Assembly: GCF_028618695.1 (NCBI RefSeq)
Contig: NZ_JAQIVI010000709.1
Coordinates: forward strand, 1-10,686
Length of the DNA stretch: 10,686 nucleotides
Source: Natrinema soli
GTDB lineage: Archaea > Halobacteriota > Halobacteria > Halobacteriales > Natrialbaceae
Direction of reading: 5' to 3'
This document shows, piece by piece, positions 5,961 to 10,686 of the stretch; the first letter of the stretch is position 1; every line of letters starts with the position of its first letter. The position numbers were made by a program, and so were the translations under genes. Under the pieces are notes generated by a model. It searched no databases, was not told the origin of the DNA, and was given only the letters and a program-made list of their open reading frames with translations.

Positions 5961-6944
5961 ATGACAGACACCAGCATCAGAACCTATACGAACGACCGAG
6001 AGACCGAAACAGAAGAGGAGGAAACCACGGCGGTTTCCGACGAGCAAGAATACTGTCCGGAGTGTGGCGGCCGACTGGTCTCGGACGACGAACACGCCGA
6101 GACCGTCTGTACGGACTGCGGCCTCGTCGTCGAGGAAGACGAGATCGATCGCGGCCCCGAATGGCGCGCGTTCGATGCCAGCGAGAAAGACGAGAAGTCC
6201 CGCGTCGGCGCGCCGACGACGAACATGATGCACGATCAGGGGCTCTCGACGAACATCGGCTGGCAGAACAAGGACGCCTACGGCCGCGCGCTCTCGAGCC
6301 GCCAGCGCCAGAAGATGCAGCGCCTGCGCACCTGGAACGAGCGATTCCGCACCCGTGACTCGAAAGAGCGCAACCTCAAGCAGGCCCTCGGCGAGATCGA
6401 CCGGATGGCGAGTGCGCTCGGCCTGCCGGAGAACGTCCGCGAGACCGCCAGCGTCATCTACCGCCGCGCACTCGAGGAGGACCTGCTTCCGGGGCGCTCG
6501 ATCGAGGGCGTCGCGACGGCGTCGCTGTACGCCGCGGCCCGCCAGGCCGGCACGCCGCGTAGCCTCGACGAGATCTCGGCCGTCTCCCGCGTCGAGAAGA
6601 TGGAACTGACCCGCACCTACCGCTACATCATTCGGGAACTCGGCCTCGAGGTCAAGCCGGCCGACCCCGAACACTACGTGCCCCGGTTCGTCAGCGACCT
6701 CGATCTCTCTGACGAGACCGAGCGGATGGCCCGGGAGCTGCTCGAGTCGGCTCGTCAGGAGGGCGTCCACAGCGGCAAGTCGCCGGTCGGCCTCGCGGCC
6801 GCCTCGGTCTACGCCGCCGCCCTGTTGACCAACGAAAAGGTCACCCAGAACGAGGTCAGCGAGGTCGCCAGCATCTCCGAAGTCACCATCCGAAACCGCT
6901 ACAAGGAACTGCTCGAGGCGTCGGACACGGCCGCACCCGCGTAA
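5961..6944 (+). CDS. tfb: Transcription initiation factor B (TFB, TFIIB homologue)
   Basis: A 327-aa basal factor that binds TBP-TATA and BRE DNA and recruits archaeal RNA polymerase. Residues 31-54 form the N-terminal zinc ribbon with C32, C35, C50 and C53. Residues about 68-100 (RAFDASEKDEKSRVGAPTT and onward) are the B-reader/B-linker region reaching towards the polymerase active centre. Two cyclin-fold repeats follow, about 135-225 (ALGEIDRMASALGLP, SIEGVATASLYAAARQAG) and about 240-320 (SPVGLAAASVYAAALL, then SEVTIRNRYKELLE, the BRE-recognition helix-turn-helix). Length and domain order are complete. Haloarchaea carry several TFB paralogues with different promoter preferences; which one this is cannot be told here. 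The start is the first Met in frame before the acidic N-terminus; no Shine-Dalgarno sequence precedes it. It is monocistronic, with an elaborate multi-TATA promoter. Confidence 0.97.
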   Translation: MTDTSIRTYTNDRETETEEEETTAVSDEQEYCPECGGRLVSDDEHAETVCTDCGLVVEEDEIDRGPEWRAFDASEKDEKSRVGAPTTNMMHDQGLSTNIGWQNKDAYGRALSSRQRQKMQRLRTWNERFRTRDSKERNLKQALGEIDRMASALGLPENVRETASVIYRRALEEDLLPGRSIEGVATASLYAAARQAGTPRSLDEISAVSRVEKMELTRTYRYIIRELGLEVKPADPEHYVPRFVSDLDLSDETERMARELLESARQEGVHSGKSPVGLAAASVYAAALLTNEKVTQNEVSEVASISEVTIRNRYKELLEASDTAAPA

Positions 6945-6983
6945 ACTCGGGGTCGACGACTGATACGGTCTGCTGTCGCTGTC

Positions 6984-7017
6984 CCGGCGCACCCATGGCT
7001 GATCGCGGGTGTGCCGG
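6984..7017 (+). terminator. Strong hairpin after tfb
   Basis: CCGGCGCACCC (6984-6994) pairs with GGGTGTGCCGG (7007-7017): 11 pairs with one G.U, over a 12-nt loop, starting 40 nt after the tfb stop. No T-run follows, so it is not a bacterial-type terminator; it may shape the mRNA 3' end or a processing site. A second smaller hairpin (CGCGTC 7069-7074 with GACGCG 7080-7085) follows before the next promoter. Confidence 0.35.
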
Positions 7018-7121
7018 AACCGACTGGCAGTAGTCCGTATGGATCGTCGTGTAACGGCTGTCATCTGTCGCGTCGCGCTGACGCGGGTGGTGCCGTTCGA
7101 GCGAGCGAGACTGCGACAACG

Positions 7122-7128
7122 TTTTTGA
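7122..7128 (+). promoter_or_regulatory. TATA-like element of the zinc-ribbon gene
   Basis: TTTTTGA after CGACAACG, centred about 27 nt upstream of the ATG at 7152, as expected for a leaderless message. Confidence 0.45.
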
Positions 7129-7151
7129 TCCCTCGTGTGATCGTGTGTAGC

Positions 7152-7331
7152 ATGGATAAAACGACCGTCCAGCTATTGTGTCCCGAATGTACGAAAGACT
7201 GGCAGGTTTCTCCGGACGAACTCCCGACGCCCGCCGAAATGTTTCACTGTCCGAACTGTCACGCCTCTCATCGTACTGCCGAGTTCATGCGGACGGATCG
7301 CGATCTCCAGACGTTGAAACAGCTCGGGTAG
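7152..7331 (+). CDS. Small zinc-ribbon protein
   Basis: A 59-aa protein with two knuckles, CPEC (C10-C13) and CPNC (C33-C36), separated by 19 residues: a single four-cysteine zinc ribbon. Haloarchaea encode many such small CPxC(G) zinc-finger proteins, usually of unknown role, some linked to stress response or RNA binding; function cannot be read here. The ATG at 7152 is chosen over a longer open frame from 7011 because the extra N-terminus is composed of non-conserved, basic, shadow-like sequence and because a TATA-like element sits 27 nt before 7152. The C-terminus (SHRTAEFMRTDRDLQTLKQLG) is helical and charged. It stands alone between tfb and UPF0058. Confidence 0.85.
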   Translation: MDKTTVQLLCPECTKDWQVSPDELPTPAEMFHCPNCHASHRTAEFMRTDRDLQTLKQLG

Positions 7332-7570
7332 GCCGATCGAAACCGCATTTTCGCCGCCGGTGCTCCGAAGTAGGAACCTTTTACCATTCCGTCTCTAGCC
7401 TTTCAGAAATTATAGCGAAAAAAGCTATTACGCCCGTAAATACGATCGTATCGTGCTCCCGTCATATGGCTCCTCTCGCGTAGGCACCGCATTCGAATCG
7501 TCTCCGTCAATGACACACCATTCGACCGATACAGGTCGCGTGTTAACGCAACTCAAGATAATAATATAAC
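7332..7570. other. AT-rich intergenic stretch with no gene seen
   Basis: No supported coding frame. The segment around 7375-7440 is AT-rich for this genome: CCTTTTACC is TATA-like, and ATAGC-GAAAAAA-GCTAT (about 7412-7428) can form a 5-bp stem with an A-rich loop, perhaps the transcript end of the zinc-ribbon gene or an unseen small RNA. Nothing firm can be said. Confidence 0.3.
7558..7569 (+). promoter_or_regulatory. TATA element of the UPF0058 gene
   Basis: ATAATAATATAA, about 30 nt upstream of the ATG at 7596, in a locally AT-rich stretch. Initiation is expected near 7585-7592, leaving almost no leader and making the Shine-Dalgarno-like AGGAGAGG (7583-7590) possibly only partly transcribed. 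Confidence 0.5.
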
Positions 7571-7595
7571 CCTGCAGTGGGTAGGAGAGGATGGT

Positions 7596-7835
7596 ATGAA
7601 GAAGCAGGAGCTCATTCACCTTCACGGCCTTCTCGCGGAGGTATCCAATCAGTGTGCAGAGTGGGATAACTGTCAGATCGATCTCGGCGAGTACGAAGCC
7701 AAGGGGATTCGACCGACATCGATCCACAAATCGAAAACAGATCACAAAGCCGCCGTTTTTGCGCTCGCTGGGGGAATCACGATGAACATGCGGGAAGGTG
7801 AGCAGGAAGAAGCTGTCGCCGCAACTGCGGACTGA
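7596..7835 (+). CDS. UPF0058 family protein
   Basis: A 79-aa acidic soluble protein. MKKQELIHLHGLLAEV at the N-terminus and GIRPTSIHKSKTDHKAAVFALAGGI (about 38-62) are the two signature blocks of the archaeal UPF0058 family; the His-rich HLH and IHKSKTDHKAAVF segments are its conserved polar core. No function is established for the family as far as I know. The start ATG at 7596 has a Shine-Dalgarno-like AGGAG 8 nt upstream. A competing ATG at 7591 reads only Met-Val-stop and overlaps it (ATGGTATGA). The C-terminal tail (EGEQEEAVAATAD) is low complexity. It is convergent with UPF0212, with 149 nt between stops. Confidence 0.88.
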   Translation: MKKQELIHLHGLLAEVSNQCAEWDNCQIDLGEYEAKGIRPTSIHKSKTDHKAAVFALAGGITMNMREGEQEEAVAATAD

Positions 7836-7984
7836 GATTCTCGTGGTATCCTTCGGCCACTGACACCGTCGACTGGCAAGACTCAATGCATCGCTCTCTG
7901 CTCGAGGAGTTCGTCACCGACAAATAGCGGATCTGTGGATGAGCAATTCGGTAATAAACGGAGACCGAGCGGCCGGTGTGACCG

Positions 7985-8476
7985 TTACTCGACCAGGTCC
8001 TCGAACTCGGGGAGGATTTCGTCGTCCGCGTCGTCCTCGGCGGTATCGTCCTCGTCGGCGTCGTTAGCCGAGTCCGTGGCTGTCGACTCGTCGGCGGGAG
8101 CGGTCGACTCGTCGTCGGCCGGTTCGTCCGCATCCCCATCGTCTTCCAGAACCTCGACGTGCATGACCTCGAGCGGGATGTTCTCGAGGAGTTGGCCGAT
8201 CTCTTTTCGTGCGATCCGCGAGGCGTGTTCCTCGCGCTCGACGTTGAAGACGGTCATCTCCAGTTCGAGCGCGACGAGTGCTTCGTCGGCCGCGATAAAC
8301 GCAGGGGGGAGCTCCTCTCCCGACGGGGAAGCGCGCTCGCCCATGTTGATCTCGACGTAGTTCAGGTCAGGGTTCAACATCTCACCCGTCTTCGAGATGG
8401 CGATACGGATCGCCTCGTCCTCCGTTTCGACGTCGAAGACCGGCACGGCAGCTTCGACCACAACCCTGCAATCCAT
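7985..8476 (-). CDS. UPF0212 (DUF555) family protein with acidic tail
   Basis: A 163-aa protein. The conserved core (1-111) starts MDCRVVVEAAVPVFDVETEDEA and includes GEMLNPDLNYVEINMGE (31-47), AFIAADEALVALELEM (59-74) and EEHASRIARKEIGQLLENIPLEV (82-104), which is the UPF0212/DUF555 pattern found across Euryarchaeota. Residues 112-163 form a low-complexity Asp/Glu/Ala/Ser/Thr tail that the family core does not need. From memory, methanogen members carry a CPxCG pair near the middle; here the matching place reads SPSGEE without Cys, so no zinc site is evident. The start at 8476 is chosen because the family signature begins there; an upstream frame extension to 8599 is non-conserved. TTCTTA on the minus strand about 29 nt upstream may serve as its TATA box. 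Function is unknown. It is divergent from the DNA glycosylase. Confidence 0.87.
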   Translation of the reverse strand: MDCRVVVEAAVPVFDVETEDEAIRIAISKTGEMLNPDLNYVEINMGERASPSGEELPPAFIAADEALVALELEMTVFNVEREEHASRIARKEIGQLLENIPLEVMHVEVLEDDGDADEPADDESTAPADESTATDSANDADEDDTAEDDADDEILPEFEDLVE

Positions 8477-8621
8477 ACACAGGCATTGTATCGCCTCCAG
8501 TAAGAAGGTTCGCCTCACGACGGGACTATCGCCGTGTGGCTGCCGAGCCGGATCACAGAGCGGGGCGGCCCGAGCGTCGGTTCGAAAGGCAAAGGGCACG
8601 CGGGACCCAAGGCGCGACCGA

Positions 8622-9542
8622 ATGGAAACGGGGACGATCCCAATTGACGAACTCGCCGGCGGACTCGATCTGTACCGAACCCTCGAGAGCGGACAGAGCT
8701 ACCTCTGGCGGCGCGACGACGGCGAGATGTACACCGACACGCCGGCACCCGGCGCGTGGTACTCGACGGTCGTCGGCTCGGACGCCGTCTCCGGCGACTC
8801 GGATGCCGCGTCCGCTGGCGACGTGATCCGCGTCCGGATCCGCGCCGGCGACCTCGAGTGGGAGTCGACGACCGACGCCGAGCCGATCGTTCGCCGGTTG
8901 CTGCGCCTGGACGACGACCTCGAGGCGATCGTCGCGGCCGGGCCGGACGATCCGCTGCTCCACGAGGCATACGAGGCCCATCGCGGAATGCGACTCGTCG
9001 CGGATCCCTCCTTCGGCTGCCTGATCTCGTTTATCTGCTCGGCCCAGATGCGTGTCGGGCGGATTCACACGATGGTCTCGACGCTGGCCACCGAGTACGG
9101 CGACGAGATCGATTTCGACGGCGAGACCTACCACGCGTTTCCGACGCCGGAACGGCTCGCGACCGCGACCGAAGCCGAACTCCGCGAACTCGGACTGGGG
9201 TACCGCGCTCCCTACGTCGTTCGGACCGCCGAAATGGTCGCGACCGGCGAGGCCCATCCGGCCGAGGCGCGCGATCTCACATACGAGGACGCGCGGGAGT
9301 ACCTGACGCGGTTCGTCGGCGTCGGCGACAAGGTGGCCGACTGCGTGCTCCTCTTCTCGTTGGACTTCGACGAGGCCGTCCCGCTTGATACCTGGCTCAA
9401 ATCGGCGATCGAGGAGTACTATCCCGACTGCGACCGCGGGACCTACGCCGACACCTCGCGAGCCCTTCGCGAACGGCTCGGGGGCGAGTACGCGGGGTAC
9501 GCCCAGACCTATGTCTTTCATCACCTTCGGACCGGCGCGTGA
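8622..9542 (+). CDS. ogg: 8-oxoguanine DNA glycosylase/AP lyase, OGG1 type
   Basis: A 306-aa base-excision repair enzyme that removes oxidised guanine and nicks the abasic site. The N-terminal domain (about 1-125, LYRTLESGQSYLWRR) matches the OGG1 beta-sandwich start. The helical core has FGCLISFICSAQMRVGRIHTMV (131-152) and FPTPERLA...LRELGLGYRAPYV (173-199), which parallel human OGG1 closely. The helix-hairpin-helix GVGDKVADCVLLF (233-245) carries the catalytic Lys K237, and VPLDTW (253-258) carries the catalytic Asp D256. The C-terminus YAGYAQTYVFHHLR is also typical. Residues about 52-67 (GSDAVSGDSDAASAGD) form a low-complexity acidic insertion in the N-domain. ATG 8622 is the first sensible start; longer extension overlaps the divergent UPF0212 gene. 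It is nearer OGG1 than the archaeal AGOG or OGG2 types. Confidence 0.93.
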   Translation: METGTIPIDELAGGLDLYRTLESGQSYLWRRDDGEMYTDTPAPGAWYSTVVGSDAVSGDSDAASAGDVIRVRIRAGDLEWESTTDAEPIVRRLLRLDDDLEAIVAAGPDDPLLHEAYEAHRGMRLVADPSFGCLISFICSAQMRVGRIHTMVSTLATEYGDEIDFDGETYHAFPTPERLATATEAELRELGLGYRAPYVVRTAEMVATGEAHPAEARDLTYEDAREYLTRFVGVGDKVADCVLLFSLDFDEAVPLDTWLKSAIEEYYPDCDRGTYADTSRALRERLGGEYAGYAQTYVFHHLRTGA

Positions 9543-9614
9543 GTGGCCCGTCGTCGCCGAACGAGGTACTCGGCACAATCTTTTGAGGGTGAGCGGCGAG
9601 CACTGGTTCGCCGA

Positions 9615-9863
9615 CTACTCCTCGTAGTCCTCGCGGCCGGTCACGGCCCAGTAGGCCTGCGAGACGACCGTGATTGCGAAGATGACGATGAGCCCGCCGG
9701 CGACCCATACTGCGATCTGTCGCCCGAGCAGATAGTACGCCAGCGCGCTCGCACCGACGACGAACAGCACCGCGCCGCCGACCAACTCGAGCAACTCCCG
9801 AACCGACGCGCGAGTGCTCGAGACGTCGAGATACTCCTCCTCGAAGCGGTCGATGATGCCCAT
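9615..9863 (-). CDS. Small two-helix membrane protein
   Basis: An 82-aa protein. A short charged cytosolic N-terminus (MGIIDRFEEEYLDVSSTRAS) is followed by two hydrophobic spans, about 28-46 (VGGAVLFVVGASALAYYLL) and about 49-71 (QIAVWVAGGLIVIFAITVVSQAY), with a tight turn between, and a short acidic tail. It is not recognised beyond haloarchaeal conserved small membrane proteins. The start ATG shares one base with the stop of the upstream nuclease gene (TGATG), so translation is probably coupled and the two may work together, for example by holding the nuclease near the membrane; that is inference. There is no signal peptidase site or Cys motif. It is convergent with the glycosylase gene. 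Confidence 0.75.
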   Translation of the reverse strand: MGIIDRFEEEYLDVSSTRASVRELLELVGGAVLFVVGASALAYYLLGRQIAVWVAGGLIVIFAITVVSQAYWAVTGREDYEE

Positions 9864-10686
9864 CAGCAGAACTCCTCGAGCGCGGTCTGGTCTCGCTTCA
9901 GCGGCCGCGCCCGATAGCCGTACTCGGTCGCGAGGTGATCCGCGAACGCCTCGTCGAAGCCGTGATTGGTGTAGACGACCTCGGGGTCGATCGCCCGAAC
10001 CGTCGCGACGAGTTCGTCGAAGTCGCAGTGGTCGGTGAGCGGGAAGGTCACGTCGTAGTTCCCCCGATAGCGAAAGGAGTCGTCGACGGCCCATCCCGAG
10101 AAGCCGGCTTTCACTCCAGCTTCGCGGTCGACGGCGGTCTCGACCCAGTCGGCTCGTGCCTGATTCGTCGGGAGGATCACGATCTCGTCGGAGAGGCCGC
10201 GCAGCGAGTCGTAGCGCTCGCCCGGGAACGCGAGGTCACCGTCCGTCGCCGTTTCGATCGCCCGATTCACGTCGCGGATCGACTCGGAAACCAGGATCTC
10301 GCGGCCGTCGTCGCCGGTCGCGTCGCGGGCGATCCACTGCAGTTTCTGGGAGCGACCGAGCGAGTAGCCGAACAGGAAGCACGGCCGGTCGTCGTTGTCG
10401 CGGAGCCAATCTGCAATCTCGGCCTCGAGTCGTTCCTGCGGCGGGAACCGGTACGTCGGCAGTCCGTAGGTGGTCTCCATGACGAGCGCGTCCGCGTCGA
10501 CCGCGTGCGGGTCGAACCCCTCGAGGTAGCACCGATCTCGAGTCGAGAAGTCGCCGGTGTAACAGTAGCGCTGTGGAGCGTCGACCGCTTCCCGGGCGTC
10601 GCCCTCGTCGCTGGCCTCGAGGTCGATGATCGCCGCGCGGGAGCCGACGACGTGGCCGGCCGGGACGAGGTCGATACCGGGTGCGC
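9863..10686 (-). CDS. Beta-CASP metallo-beta-lactamase nuclease (mRNA 3'-end processing factor-like), partial
   Basis: Partial: the N-terminus, with the HxHxDH metal motif expected there, lies beyond the window. About 273 residues are visible. LVPAGHVVGSRAAII gives the motif-3 His, and YTGDFSTRDRCYLEGF the metal-bridging Asp (motif 4). The beta-CASP insert begins with ALVMETTYGLP (motif A, Glu), continues with a helical cap including CFLFGYSLGRSQKLQWIA, and ends with TFPLTDHCDFDELV (motif B, His) and VYTNHG (His at the motif C position, as in RNA-acting members, where SNM1/Artemis-type DNA nucleases have Val). Haloarchaeal homologues are annotated as mRNA 3'-end processing factor-like proteins or as DNA ligase-associated exonucleases; sequence alone does not decide between RNA and DNA. 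The stop overlaps the small membrane protein start (TGATG). Confidence 0.9.
   Translation of the reverse strand, partial: APGIDLVPAGHVVGSRAAIIDLEASDEGDAREAVDAPQRYCYTGDFSTRDRCYLEGFDPHAVDADALVMETTYGLPTYRFPPQERLEAEIADWLRDNDDRPCFLFGYSLGRSQKLQWIARDATGDDGREILVSESIRDVNRAIETATDGDLAFPGERYDSLRGLSDEIVILPTNQARADWVETAVDREAGVKAGFSGWAVDDSFRYRGNYDVTFPLTDHCDFDELVATVRAIDPEVVYTNHGFDEAFADHLATEYGYRARPLKRDQTALEEFC

Noticed and set aside
5892..7064. 390-codon minus-strand open frame
   Set aside because: Lies opposite tfb and its promoter; the plus strand has the zinc ribbon and both cyclin repeats of TFB, and the minus translation has no recognisable domain.
7428..7886. 152-codon minus-strand open frame
   Set aside because: Opposite UPF0058; Cys/Leu/Ser-rich and unlike haloarchaeal proteins, with no acidic bias.
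8553..9578. 341-codon minus-strand open frame
   Set aside because: Shadow of the OGG1-type glycosylase, whose catalytic GVGDKVADC motif is intact on the plus strand.

Overview
The window comes from a haloarchaeon (class Halobacteria). The proteins are strongly acidic and rich in Asp/Glu, the DNA is GC-rich, and there is an archaeal transcription factor B, an archaeal GHMP-type shikimate kinase and the archaeal families DUF357, UPF0058 and UPF0212. Many genes have a TATA-like element about 25-28 nt before the start codon, the pattern of leaderless haloarchaeal transcripts. Frequent CTCGAG hexamers would suit a Natrinema/Haloterrigena-like lineage, but the genus is a guess.

Layout: 1-744 (+) holds the end of shikimate kinase overlapping chorismate mutase (aromatic amino acid synthesis). 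936-1564 (-) is a vapB-vapC toxin-antitoxin pair in AT-richer DNA; just beyond it (about 1657-1692) lies a short stretch that resembles the 3' end of the chorismate mutase gene. 1757-2437 (-) is a beta-carbonic anhydrase. 2650-3975 (-) is a glutaredoxin-thioredoxin reductase fusion. 4033-5349 (-) is a DUF389 membrane protein, divergent from a small DUF357 protein at 5457-5744 (+). 5961-6944 (+) is transcription factor B, with an AT-rich multi-TATA promoter, a structured leader and a possible 18-codon upstream ORF. 7152-7331 and 7596-7835 (+) are two small proteins (zinc ribbon, UPF0058). 7985-8476 (-) is UPF0212, divergent from an OGG1-type 8-oxoguanine DNA glycosylase at 8622-9542 (+). 9615-10686 (-) is a two-gene unit: a beta-CASP metallo-beta-lactamase nuclease (N-terminus outside the window) and a small two-helix membrane protein starting inside its stop codon.

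Most of this is ordinary chromosomal housekeeping: aromatic biosynthesis, redox balance, CO2/bicarbonate exchange, basal transcription, DNA repair and nucleic-acid processing. No tRNA, rRNA, CRISPR array or insertion sequence was seen. The points most worth a second look are the tfb leader (promoter choice may decide whether a Pro-Pro-Gly upstream peptide is made), the glutaredoxin-TrxR fusion, and the toxin-antitoxin cassette bracketed by aroQ 3'-end-like sequence.
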